A stretch of DNA of 9,466 nucleotides, taken from Sphingomonadaceae bacterium (lineage in GTDB: Bacteria; Pseudomonadota; Alphaproteobacteria; Sphingomonadales; Sphingomonadaceae). Shown here in pieces: positions 1-6,262 of this stretch (position 1 is the stretch's first letter; each line of letters opens with the position of its first letter). The DNA lies in the NCBI GenBank assembly GCA_004282995.1, contig SHLU01000080.1, forward strand, positions 1-9,466, in the 5' to 3' direction. Under the pieces are notes generated by a model. That model ran no database searches, had not been told where the DNA came from, and worked only from the letters and a program-made list of their open reading frames with translations. Position numbers and translations under genes: made by a program.

Positions 1-354
1 GACATGCTGTTCGAGGGTGATGCCTTTTGCCTCCGCCTCACGGCTGCAGGTTTCGAAGGCGAGGGCAATATCACCGAGAAAAACGGGGGGCTGGTCGGGC
101 TCTTCCGCTGGATCGAGCGTCAGGAGATTCTCTCGCTCCAGCATCGGGAACGACAGGACATTGGTGGGTTTGTCCCGCTCGCGCCATTCCCGATTGAGTT
201 GGTGGACCTGCTCGTCCGATGTGAACAACACGCTCGTCTCAAGCCGCGGATGGGCGATGGCCGGTTCGATTGCGCTGGTTGCTTCGGCGGCGCGCATGGC
301 ACATTCCTGCCAAGCTCCCTCGGGCCAGTATTCAATCTCGATTTCGACGTTCAT
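1..354 (-). CDS. ybeY: Endoribonuclease YbeY, 3' part cut off by window edge
   Basis: The first 118 codons of YbeY, the metal-dependent endoribonuclease that matures the 3' end of 16S rRNA and takes part in ribosome quality control. Seen: the start MNVEIEIEYW, the conserved block with N54, R58 and DKPTNVLSFPM (61-71), and the LGDIALAFET segment (93-102). The reading frame is still open at base 1, just before the place where the family carries its three-histidine zinc motif, so the catalytic residues are not visible here. The ATG at 354 is chosen because it begins the conserved N-terminal strand; a weak GGGAAA lies just upstream. It starts 13 bp after the phoH stop, and the phoH-ybeY pairing is a widely conserved operon order. 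Identity is near certain; completeness cannot be judged. Confidence 0.95.
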   Translation of the reverse strand, partial: MNVEIEIEYWPEGAWQECAMRAAEATSAIEPAIAHPRLETSVLFTSDEQVHQLNREWRERDKPTNVLSFPMLERENLLTLDPAEEPDQPPVFLGDIALAFETCSREAEAKGITLEQHV

Positions 355-367
355 CGCGGTTTCCCGC

Positions 368-1399
368 TCACTCGGTCGGACCTTCATAGGCTTCGACGAT
401 ACGACCCACGATCGGGTGACGCACGACATCGGCAACGGTGAAGCGGATGGTGCCAAAACCTTCGACTCCCTCCAGCTTGGCGGTGGCGTCGGCCAGCCCG
501 CTCATCCCGTCGCCGCCCGGAATATCGACCTGCCGCGGATCGCCTGCGATCACCATCCGGCTGTTCTGGCCGAACCGGGTGAGAAACATCTTCATCTGCT
601 CGCGCGTGGTGTTCTGCGCCTCGTCGAGGATAACGAAGGCGTCAGCCAGCGTGCGGCCGCGCATGAAGGCGATTGGAGCAATCTCGATCTCGCCGCTGGC
701 CAGCCGACGTTCGACCTGCTCAGGCGGCATGCAGTCGTAGAGCGCGTCATAGAGCGGCCGAAGATAGGGATCGACCTTGTCTTTCATGTCGCCGGGCAGG
801 AAGCCGAGCTTTTCGCCCGCCTCGACCGCCGGACGTGACAGGATCAGCCGCTGGACACTGCCGTTGATCAGCTGGCTGACCGCTTGCGCCACCGCCAGAT
901 AGGTCTTGCCTGTACCCGCCGGACCCAGCGCGAAAATGATATCGTCACGCGCGAGGCTGCGCATATAGGTCGCCTGCATCGCGCTGCGCGGCACGATGGT
1001 TTTACGCCGCGTGCGGATCATGATCGGCGGTGAATCAGGCTCGCCTTTGACGATCCCTTCAAATGTTGGCTCATTCGACATGGCGATCAGCGACTCGATG
1101 GCGCCAGCGTCGAGATCCTGGCCCTGCGCTAGCCGGTCGTACATCGACTGAATGGTTTCACGGGCGCGCGCCACGCTGTCCTCGGGCCCCTCGATCTGGA
1201 CATGGTCGCCACGGGCCGAGATGAACACGCCAAGACGATTCTCGACCTGGACGAGGTTGGCATCGAATTGTCCGAACAGTGGTACCAGCAGGGACTGGTT
1301 CTCGAACTCCATATCCGCCCTGGCACGGCGAATTTCGCGTTGCGGGACCGGGTCGGGCGAGATCGCCGGATCGGTTCGACGGGACGGTTTGCGGCCCAT
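368..1399 (-). CDS. phoH: PhoH family ATPase (YbeZ-like)
   Basis: A 343-residue PhoH-type P-loop NTPase, a cytoplasmic ATPase thought to act in RNA metabolism together with YbeY. Seen: an N-terminal region with a KH-like stretch (FDANLVQVENRLGV, 45-58, then HVQIEG), Walker A GPAGTGKT at 159-166, the conserved SRPAVEAGEKLGFLPGD segment (188-204), Walker B VILDEAQN at 256-263, and the sensor-like GDPRQVD (286-292). Length matches the usual 320-350 residues. The start is not settled. The ATG at 1399 gives a basic tail (MGRKPSRR...), but the nearest Shine-Dalgarno-like AAAGGA is about 15 bases away. The ATG at codon 30 (base 1312) has AGGG five bases upstream and directly precedes the conserved EFENQSLLVPLFG. 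Gap to ybeY is 13 bp; 107 bp with no recognisable gene or terminator separates it from miaB. Confidence 0.95.
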   Translation of the reverse strand: MGRKPSRRTDPAISPDPVPQREIRRARADMEFENQSLLVPLFGQFDANLVQVENRLGVFISARGDHVQIEGPEDSVARARETIQSMYDRLAQGQDLDAGAIESLIAMSNEPTFEGIVKGEPDSPPIMIRTRRKTIVPRSAMQATYMRSLARDDIIFALGPAGTGKTYLAVAQAVSQLINGSVQRLILSRPAVEAGEKLGFLPGDMKDKVDPYLRPLYDALYDCMPPEQVERRLASGEIEIAPIAFMRGRTLADAFVILDEAQNTTREQMKMFLTRFGQNSRMVIAGDPRQVDIPGGDGMSGLADATAKLEGVEGFGTIRFTVADVVRHPIVGRIVEAYEGPTE

Positions 1400-1506
1400 A
1401 ATGGCTTGGCGCGTTCCTTTCGCTGGTGGTGAGTCGGGAGCTTACGCCGATGGCTGCGCGGCGCAAGCTTGGGCAGGAGTCGCGGCTGGGGAAAGACTGC
1501 GAGGCG

Positions 1507-2847
1507 TCAGGTCAGCGCAGGCGCAAGCGGACGTCCGGCAAGCGAGTTGGGGCCAGCCTCGAGCAGCTCGACTTCAACCAGATCGCCAATCTTTGCGTCG
1601 CTTTCAAACCACACGCTTTGCAGCCAGGGCGACTTGCCCAGCCATTGGCCCGGAAGCTTGCCCTTGCGTTCGACCAGAACGCCGCATGTCTTGCCCACGC
1701 TATCCTGGTTGAAGGCAAATTGATGCCGCCCGAGCGCGGATTGCAGGCGTTGCAGACGCTCGTCCATGATTTCCTTGGGGACCTGCCCATCCATCGTCGC
1801 TGCAGGCGTGCCGGGTCGGGGCGAATACTTGAAGCTGAAGGCGTGGGCGTAGCCGACCGCGTCGACGATTTTCAGCGTATCCTCGAACTCGGCCTCGGTT
1901 TCGCCCGGGAATCCGACGATAAAATCGCCGCTCAAAGCAATATCGGGCCGCGCCGCACGGAAGCGTTCCAGCAGGCGCAGGTAGCTTTCGGCGGTGTGGC
2001 TGCGGTTCATTGTCTTGAGCACGCGGTCATTGCCGGACTGCACCGGAAGGTGGAGGTAGGGCATCAGCTTGTCGACCTCGCCGTGGGCGGCGATCAACGC
2101 GTCGTCCATGTCGGCTGGGTGGCTGGTGGTATAGCGGATCCGTTCGAGCCCATCGATCGGGGCCAGCGCGCGGATCAGACCCGCGAGTCCGACGCGGTGG
2201 CCTTTTTCGTCTTCGCCGGACCATGCGCTGACGTTCTGGCCCAGCAACGTGATCTCGCGCGCGCCAGCCTCGACCAGTTTCAGCGCTTCGGTCAGGAGGT
2301 CGTTGAATGGGCGCGATATTTCGGCCCCCCTGGTATAGGGTACGACGCAATAGGTGCAGAACTTGTCGCAGCCTTCCTGCACGGTCAGGAATGCGGTCGG
2401 GCCGATCTTGCGGCGCGCGGGCAGGGCGTCGAACTTGGCGATCGGCGGCATGTCGGTATCAGTCGACCGTTCGCCTGCCACCGCCTTGTCGAGCATTTCG
2501 GGCAGGCGGTGATAGGCCTGCGGTCCGACGACCATCGACACCGCCGGGGCGCGGGCCATGATTTCCTCGCCCTCGGCTTGCGCTACGCAACCCGTCACCG
2601 CGATCATCGGCGCTTTCGCCTGGGTCTTGCCCTTGGTCAGGCGTCCGATATCGGAATAGACCTTCTCCGCCGCCTTTTCACGGATGTGACAGGTGTTGAG
2701 CACGACCAGGTCTGCATCTTCGCCATCGGGGGCGGGCATGATGCCCTTTTCGGCCAGCAGCTCGGCCATCCGCTCGCCGTCATAGACGTTCATCTGGCAG
2801 CCGAAGCTCTTGACCCTGTAGGTCTTGGGGGTGGTGGTCGGTTTCAT
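1507..2847 (-). CDS. miaB: tRNA-2-methylthio-N6-dimethylallyladenosine synthase MiaB
   Basis: A 446-residue radical-SAM methylthiotransferase that converts i6A37 to ms2i6A37 in tRNAs reading UNN codons. Seen: the N-terminal UPF0004 domain with FGCQMN (C17), NTCHIREKA (C53) and TGCVAQAEGE (C87), which ligate the auxiliary 4Fe-4S cluster; the radical-SAM motif GCDKFCTYC with C160, C164 and C167, followed by VVPYTRG; LLGQNVSAW (201-209); HLPVQSGND (266-274); GDFIVGFPGETEAEF (307-321); and a C-terminal TRAM domain from about 380 to the end. All six cluster cysteines are present, so the enzyme looks functional. The ATG at 2847 has AAGG nine bases upstream. It follows a small membrane-protein gene by only 12 bp. 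The product needs Fe-S clusters, which fits the nfu gene in the same cluster. Confidence 0.98.
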   Translation of the reverse strand: MKPTTTPKTYRVKSFGCQMNVYDGERMAELLAEKGIMPAPDGEDADLVVLNTCHIREKAAEKVYSDIGRLTKGKTQAKAPMIAVTGCVAQAEGEEIMARAPAVSMVVGPQAYHRLPEMLDKAVAGERSTDTDMPPIAKFDALPARRKIGPTAFLTVQEGCDKFCTYCVVPYTRGAEISRPFNDLLTEALKLVEAGAREITLLGQNVSAWSGEDEKGHRVGLAGLIRALAPIDGLERIRYTTSHPADMDDALIAAHGEVDKLMPYLHLPVQSGNDRVLKTMNRSHTAESYLRLLERFRAARPDIALSGDFIVGFPGETEAEFEDTLKIVDAVGYAHAFSFKYSPRPGTPAATMDGQVPKEIMDERLQRLQSALGRHQFAFNQDSVGKTCGVLVERKGKLPGQWLGKSPWLQSVWFESDAKIGDLVEVELLEAGPNSLAGRPLAPALT

Positions 2848-2859
2848 GAAGGCGCGCCT

Positions 2860-3117
2860 TTACGGCAAGCCAAGCGGCAATTCAACGCGCTGCTTCATCG
2901 AAGAACATCCACGCGCTCGAACCAGCAATACCGCCGCCAACCCAGTCGATATGAGAATGGTGGCACCAAACCCGGCATATTGGGCTGCCATGCTGGTTTG
3001 TTCGGTGTCGATGACCGCCAGTGACAGGTTTAATGCGCCGTGAAATATCATGCAGGCTACGAGGCTGATCGTGGAAACGAACCGCGCGGCTATTGCAAAA
3101 ATGGCGGCACGCCGCAC
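2860..3117 (-). CDS. Small two-helix membrane protein of unknown function
   Basis: An 85-codon reading frame from a GTG at 3117 to TAA at 2860. I do not recognise a named family. Seen: a hydrophobic segment at roughly residues 10-36 (VSTISLVACMIFHGALNLSL within it), a short polar turn (DTEQTS, about 37-42), a second hydrophobic segment at roughly 44-66 (ATILISTGLAAVLLV), then a short basic tail with R67, R69 and K75. This two-helix hairpin with a basic end suggests a small inner-membrane protein. No strong Shine-Dalgarno precedes the GTG; the next in-frame ATG is M23, inside helix 1. It fills the gap between plsC and miaB, 66 bp and 12 bp away, on the same strand, which favours a real gene. 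It could still be chance in GC-rich DNA; a search for conserved homologues between plsC and miaB would decide. Confidence 0.6.
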   Translation of the reverse strand: MRRAAIFAIAARFVSTISLVACMIFHGALNLSLAVIDTEQTSMAAQYAGFGATILISTGLAAVLLVRARGCSSMKQRVELPLGLP

Positions 3118-3183
3118 TTCGCGTGACGGGGACGGCTTTAGTTAGGTCAAGGAAGCAGCGGGTCGCTCGGCGCGTCGGGTGGT

Positions 3184-4020
3184 TTATTCGATCGGTACCG
3201 CCGGCGCGCTGTAGCGGACCGGGGGTACATTGTGCTTGAAGGGGCGGACCGGATGGCCAAGGCATTCTTCAAGGCAATCCTCGATTTCCTCGCGGGCTTT
3301 GGCGGCTATGGCCTTGCGGCCGTGATATTCCTCGGGGCTGAACGGTTCGAGGAAGTGGATGCCGAGCCGGAAGTTCCCCTTGCGGCTGAGTACGCGCTTG
3401 AAATTGTTGACGCCGGTTTCATCGCCGACCCATCCGATCCACTCGGCGACTTCCCCGTAATCGAGTACGACCGGCTGGACCATCACGCCGGGCGGGGGAG
3501 GTTCGAGCACGCTCAGCATGCTCGACTTGAAAGGTAACAGCGAATGGCCATCGGTGGTGGTGCCTTCGGGAAATACGGTGACCGACCAGTTGTCTTTCAG
3601 CGCTTCGCGCAACTGGTTTATCTGGTCGGCCACGCCCATCCGGTTCTCACGCTTTACGAAGACTGTACGGTTGAGGCCGCACAGCCAGCCGACCAGCGGG
3701 GCCTGGGCCAGTTCCGCTTTGGCAACAAAAGCCGTCCCGCTTGCGCCTGCCAGTGTCAGGATATCTATCCAGCTGACATGATTGGAAATGAAGAAGACAT
3801 CACGCCTGAGTGGGGTGCCATATCGTTCGACCCGCGCGCCGACGATCCAGCCGGTGACGCCCAGGAACCACATGGGGAAGGGCGAGCCGTAAAAGAAAAG
3901 GCGGAATAGGTAGTGTAGTGGGACGAATACCAGCAGCGCCAGCGCTATCATCGCGGTTCGGGTGATGAAGCGGATCCGGCTGCCCAGGCTTAGCGGGGTC
4001 GTTTCGCCAGTCGCGGCCAT
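3184..4020 (-). CDS. 1-acyl-sn-glycerol-3-phosphate acyltransferase (PlsC family)
   Basis: A 278-residue lysophospholipid acyltransferase that would make phosphatidic acid from lysophosphatidate at the inner membrane. Seen: a hydrophobic N-terminal anchor (about residues 20-42, ALALLVFVPLHYLFRLFF), the catalytic HX4D motif as NHVSWID with H81 and D86, the second block RTVFVKRENR (118-127), and the substrate-binding FPEGTTTDG at 150-158. The C-terminal tail is proline-rich. The frame is open upstream to 4191, but that would overlap fur by 140 bp and encodes no family sequence, so the ATG at 4020 is preferred. A GGAA lies about 11 bases upstream. The gene begins 31 bp after the fur stop, which suggests co-transcription. 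Family assignment is secure; the exact acyl donor and whether it is the main PlsC cannot be read from sequence. Confidence 0.93.
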   Translation of the reverse strand: MAATGETTPLSLGSRIRFITRTAMIALALLVFVPLHYLFRLFFYGSPFPMWFLGVTGWIVGARVERYGTPLRRDVFFISNHVSWIDILTLAGASGTAFVAKAELAQAPLVGWLCGLNRTVFVKRENRMGVADQINQLREALKDNWSVTVFPEGTTTDGHSLLPFKSSMLSVLEPPPPGVMVQPVVLDYGEVAEWIGWVGDETGVNNFKRVLSRKGNFRLGIHFLEPFSPEEYHGRKAIAAKAREEIEDCLEECLGHPVRPFKHNVPPVRYSAPAVPIE

Positions 4021-4051
4021 TTGCCGCAATTTCCACTCGCGGCGTTCCGGG

Positions 4052-4474
4052 TCAGTCGCCACGGTCGATCCGCACACCGAACAATTCCATCCGGTGATCG
4101 ACGAGGCGATAGCCGAGCTTTTCGGCGATCTGTTTCTGCAATGCCTCGAGCTCGGGATCGACGAACTCGACAACCTTGCCACTTTCGACATCGATCAGAT
4201 GGTCATGGTGCGCTTCGGGTGCGGGTTCATAGCGCGCTCGCCCGTCACCAAAATCATGGCGATCGAGAATGCCGGCCTCTTCGAAAAGACGGACGGTACG
4301 ATAGACCGTGGCAATGGAAATCTTGGGATCGACCGCGCTGGCGCGTTCGTGGAGCAATTCGACGTCGGGATGATCGTCGCTCTCCGACAATACCTTTGCG
4401 ATCACGCGGCGTTGCTCGGTGATGCGCAGGCCCTTGTCGGCGCAAAGTTGTTCTAGATCGATGCGCTCGGCCAA
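4052..4474 (-). CDS. fur: Fur family transcriptional regulator (no CXXC zinc site)
   Basis: A 140-residue metal-responsive repressor. Seen: the winged-helix DNA-binding domain (about 7-83) with GLRITEQRRVIAKVL (15-29), ISIATVYRTVRLFEEAGI (52-69) and FGDGRARYE (75-83), then the metal and dimer region with HHDHLID at 89-95. E. coli Fur has two cysteines just after this motif for structural zinc; here D and S stand in their places (DVES), and C11 is the only cysteine. This is the alphaproteobacterial Fur/Mur style, so the sensed metal (iron or manganese) is open. Start: a TTG at 4474 is preferred because GGAG lies seven bases upstream; a GTG at 4480 has the same GGAG only one base away, and the frame also opens at TTG 4534. 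plsC follows after 31 bp. It is preceded by a terminator-like hairpin. Confidence 0.92.
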   Translation of the reverse strand: MAERIDLEQLCADKGLRITEQRRVIAKVLSESDDHPDVELLHERASAVDPKISIATVYRTVRLFEEAGILDRHDFGDGRARYEPAPEAHHDHLIDVESGKVVEFVDPELEALQKQIAEKLGYRLVDHRMELFGVRIDRGD

Positions 4475-4481
4475 GCCCACT

Positions 4482-4485
4482 CTCC
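4482..4485 (-). promoter_or_regulatory. Ribosome binding site that decides the fur start
   Basis: On the minus strand the sequence reads ACGGAGAGTGGGCTTG. The GGAG is seven bases before the TTG at 4474 but only one base before the GTG at 4480. Normal spacing (5-9 bases) therefore favours the TTG start, giving the protein start (M)AERIDLEQLC. This is inference from spacing alone. Confidence 0.55.
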
Positions 4486-4487
4486 GT

Positions 4488-4524
4488 AAAATGAAACGCC
4501 TCGCACCCTTAGAGGGGCGAGGCG
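4488..4524 (-). terminator. Rho-independent terminator after mucR, in front of fur
   Basis: Read on the minus strand, CGCCTCGC (4524-4517) pairs perfectly with GCGAGGCG (4504-4497); a further three G:C pairs (CCC at 4516-4514 with GGG at 4508-4506) extend the stem past one unpaired base, closing a five-base loop. The stem is followed at once by TTTCATTTTA (4496-4487). A GC-rich 8+3 bp stem followed by a T-rich tract is the classic intrinsic terminator layout. It lies 47 bp after the mucR stop and ends about 13 bases before the TTG start of fur, so it may end the mucR transcript or act as an attenuator in a mucR-fur message. I see no convincing promoter for fur between it and mucR. Confidence 0.75.
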
Positions 4525-4570
4525 CTGCACTCAAGCGACCGAGGTCGGCCGCGTGGAATGAATAAACAGA

Positions 4571-5011
4571 TTAGGCGGTTTTCTTCTTCCGGCCGCGCTT
4601 CTGTCCGGGTTTGCGGCCAAGGCCGATCTTCTTTGCAAGATCACGCCGGGTCTCGGCGTAATCGGGCGCAACCATCGGATAGTCGGCGCCAAGGTTCCAG
4701 CGTGACTTGTATTCGTCGATGGTAAGGCCGTGCTCGGTCATCAGGTGACGCTTGAGCATCTTCATCTTCTTGCCGCAGTCCAGGCAGACGATGTGATCCT
4801 TCTTGACCGAGGAACGGATGGATACGGCGGGATCAGGGCGAACTTCTTCGGCTTCGGCGTCCTGGCCGAGACCGGCCAATGCTCCGTAAACGCTTGAGAT
4901 CAGTTCGGGCAGTGCGTCGACGTCGACGTGGTTGTTGCTGACGTGTGCGGCAATGATGTCGGACGTCAACGTAATCAACGTCTCCGACATGTCGGATTCA
5001 AGGGTGTCCAT
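4571..5011 (-). CDS. MucR/Ros family zinc-finger transcriptional regulator
   Basis: A 146-residue regulator of the Ros/MucR family, typical of alphaproteobacteria, where members act as global repressors or H-NS-like silencers that bind AT-rich DNA. Seen: an N-terminal helical region (about 8-48) of the kind used for oligomerisation; the prokaryotic zinc finger with C76, C79, H89 and H94 (C-X2-C-X9-H-X4-H, the Ros spacing); the following GLTIDEYKSRWNL (95-107) and YPMVAPDYAETR (111-122); and a strongly basic tail (RKPGQKRGRKKK, 133-144). The ATG at 5011 is chosen because GAGG lies six bases upstream; an in-frame TTG at 5023 has no such site. It has its own 151-bp upstream region and a terminator behind it, so it is likely a single-gene transcript inserted between rimI and fur. 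Confidence 0.95.
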   Translation of the reverse strand: MDTLESDMSETLITLTSDIIAAHVSNNHVDVDALPELISSVYGALAGLGQDAEAEEVRPDPAVSIRSSVKKDHIVCLDCGKKMKMLKRHLMTEHGLTIDEYKSRWNLGADYPMVAPDYAETRRDLAKKIGLGRKPGQKRGRKKKTA

Positions 5012-5017
5012 GATGTT

Positions 5018-5021
5018 CCTC
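5018..5021 (-). promoter_or_regulatory. Ribosome binding site of mucR
   Basis: GAGG on the minus strand (within TTGAGGAACATC) lies six bases before the ATG at 5011. This good spacing decides the start in favour of MDTLESDM rather than the TTG four codons earlier, which itself overlaps the site. Confidence 0.7.
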
Positions 5022-5099
5022 AACTTTTGCGATCGATATTTATTTAGCCCTCGACTTCTTGTCGATGGACATACTCCTTCTGGAGCAGATCGGCGCTGA

Positions 5100-5162
5100 T
5101 TTCAATACTGCTTGTTCCAGAATAATAATTATTTTCCCGGATATTCGCCAGCAAGGGTTGAA
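5100..5162 (-). promoter_or_regulatory. AT-rich upstream region of mucR with 10-bp palindrome
   Basis: The 151-bp gap between rimI and mucR is far more AT-rich than its surroundings, mainly at 5120-5135 and again at 5033-5046. The first stretch contains the perfect palindrome AATAATTATT (5124-5133) with several T-A steps. MucR/Ros proteins are known to bind AT-rich sites with T-A steps and to repress their own genes, so this is a candidate self-regulatory and promoter region. A TATTAT on the minus strand overlaps the palindrome and could be a -10 box, but I find no convincing -35 partner. The rest of the gap holds only small weak hairpins and short frames without a usable ribosome site. Confidence 0.4.
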
Positions 5163-5618
5163 CTACAAAGACTTGGCAAATGTAATGGCATCGATCTTGT
5201 CGCCATTTCCATCAGTGTAATACTTGGGACGGCGACCGATAGGTTCGAAACCGTAGCGTCGGTAAACCGTTTCCGCCGGATTGTTTTCACGCATCTCAAG
5301 AAAGAGCCGTTCTGCACCGCGCGCACGCGCGTCCTCGCTCAATCGCTCGATGAGGCGGCCAGCCAGGCCGCGGCCACGTAAATCGGGATGGACCGCGATC
5401 AGCAACAATTCCTCTTCTCCCGGCGCGGCGCGGACCATGGCGAAAGCTGCGGCGTCGACACCTTCGGCGGGTGTCTCGCCGGTCGCATCGAGCAAGCGGT
5501 AGTGGGTGGTCGGGGTAACCAGCGAACTTTCGACCTGGCGACGGTTCCACGCTTCGCCCCAATGCGGGTCGAAAGCGTCCTGCATCACCGCCATGATCCG
5601 GTCGAGATCATCGATCAT
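5163..5618 (-). CDS. rimI: Ribosomal protein/tRNA-module N-acetyltransferase RimI (GNAT)
   Basis: A 151-residue GNAT acetyltransferase of the RimI type, which acetylates the N-terminal alanine of ribosomal protein S18 and possibly other proteins with acetyl-CoA. Seen: acetyl-CoA motif A as LLIAVHPDLRGRGLAGRLIE (72-91), with the pyrophosphate loop RGRGLA at 81-86; LEMRENN (107-113) with a candidate catalytic E108; VYRRYGFEPIGRRPKYY (118-134), where Y119 matches the usual general-acid tyrosine. The E108-Y119 spacing looks one residue shorter than I recall for E. coli RimI; this may be normal for the clade. Start: the ATG at 5618 overlaps the tsaB stop as ATGA, a classic coupled arrangement; the frame stays open upstream to 5756 but only inside tsaB. 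The tsaB-rimI pairing is common in bacteria. Confidence 0.93.
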   Translation of the reverse strand: MIDDLDRIMAVMQDAFDPHWGEAWNRRQVESSLVTPTTHYRLLDATGETPAEGVDAAAFAMVRAAPGEEELLLIAVHPDLRGRGLAGRLIERLSEDARARGAERLFLEMRENNPAETVYRRYGFEPIGRRPKYYTDGNGDKIDAITFAKSL

Positions 5619-6244
5619 GGCGTTACCGATGTATCCGCGGTGGGCTTGGCGTCGGGTGCCCGGCCATAAATCGGGCGGATCTCCGGCGACAGGGCGTGGG
5701 CGGGAAGATGCAAGGCAAAGCGGGCATCGGGATGCGTCGACATGGCTGTCCCCCAATTGCGCTGTTCCACCAGGGCATCAGCCTGCGTTCCCGCAACAAT
5801 TTCCGATTTCGCCGTTCCGGCCGCCTCAGCGGGGGCAAGGGAGCGAACTTCGCCCAGCGCTTTACCTTCGGCATCGAACCCCTGAACGAACCATTCTCCA
5901 TGGCCGCCATGCATCGCCACATCGATGTCGATCGGACCATTCTCGGCGCGGGCCATCGCCGCGACCAGCGCAAGCGTTGGATAACCCTCGACCTTGGCCT
6001 TCCAGGCGAGACCGAGTGCGCGGGCGGTGGCGATGCCGATACGTATCCCCGTAAAGCTGCCCGGACCGAGCGCGACCAGAATTCGGTCTGCCTCACCCTT
6101 GCCTGGCAGGGCAGCAATCATCGGCACCAACTGCTCTGCATGGCCGCGTCCAAGGATACGATGGTCATAGGCACGCAAATCCGCACCCTCGAACAGGGCG
6201 ACCGAACAAGCTTGTGTAGAGCAGTCTATGGCGAGCGTGGTCAT
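5615..6244 (-). CDS. tsaB: tRNA t6A37 biosynthesis protein TsaB
   Basis: A 209-residue ASKHA-fold protein that joins TsaD and TsaE to transfer the threonylcarbamoyl group to A37 of tRNAs reading ANN codons; TsaB is the non-catalytic partner that holds TsaD. Seen: the N-terminal strand LAIDCSTQACSVALF (4-18), GRGHAEQLVPMI (32-43), the family signature ALGPGSFTGIRIG (58-70) and the C-terminal RPIYGRAPDAKP (190-201). Length is close to the usual 200-230. The ATG at 6244 has an AGG about six bases upstream. It starts 18 bp after the end of the broken nitroreductase gene and overlaps rimI by 4 bp, which points to translation coupling with rimI. tsaD and tsaE are not in the window. Confidence 0.95.
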   Translation of the reverse strand: MTTLAIDCSTQACSVALFEGADLRAYDHRILGRGHAEQLVPMIAALPGKGEADRILVALGPGSFTGIRIGIATARALGLAWKAKVEGYPTLALVAAMARAENGPIDIDVAMHGGHGEWFVQGFDAEGKALGEVRSLAPAEAAGTAKSEIVAGTQADALVEQRNWGTAMSTHPDARFALHLPAHALSPEIRPIYGRAPDAKPTADTSVTP

Positions 6245-6262
6245 GGCGCGCCTGTTATCGCC

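Noticed and set aside
1400..1506. Gap between miaB and phoH as a possible small gene or terminator
   Set aside because: I find only a 4-bp hairpin without a T tract, and frames without a ribosome site or recognisable sequence.
1426..3024. 532-codon open frame on the plus strand across miaB and the small membrane gene
   Set aside because: It lies antisense to miaB, whose protein is unmistakable with all six cluster cysteines. The translation shows no family features and has the Arg/Gly/His-rich look of antisense frames in GC-rich DNA.
3800..4191. Upstream extension of plsC to a start at 4191
   Set aside because: The extension would overlap fur by 140 bp in another frame, and its serine/arginine-rich sequence is not part of the acyltransferase family.
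5040..5072. Ten-residue leader peptide frame (MSIDKKSRAK) upstream of mucR
   Set aside because: Its only ribosome-like GGAG is one base from the ATG and lies in a small hairpin (CTCC/GGAG). Nothing in the sequence links it to control of mucR.
5044..5154. 36-codon frame from a TTG in the rimI-mucR gap
   Set aside because: No ribosome site before the TTG, no recognisable sequence, and part of it is just the AT-rich element; it could be chance.
5619..5756. Upstream extension of rimI to 5756
   Set aside because: It lies wholly inside tsaB in another frame, and the ATG at 5618 gives the normal family start and an ATGA overlap.
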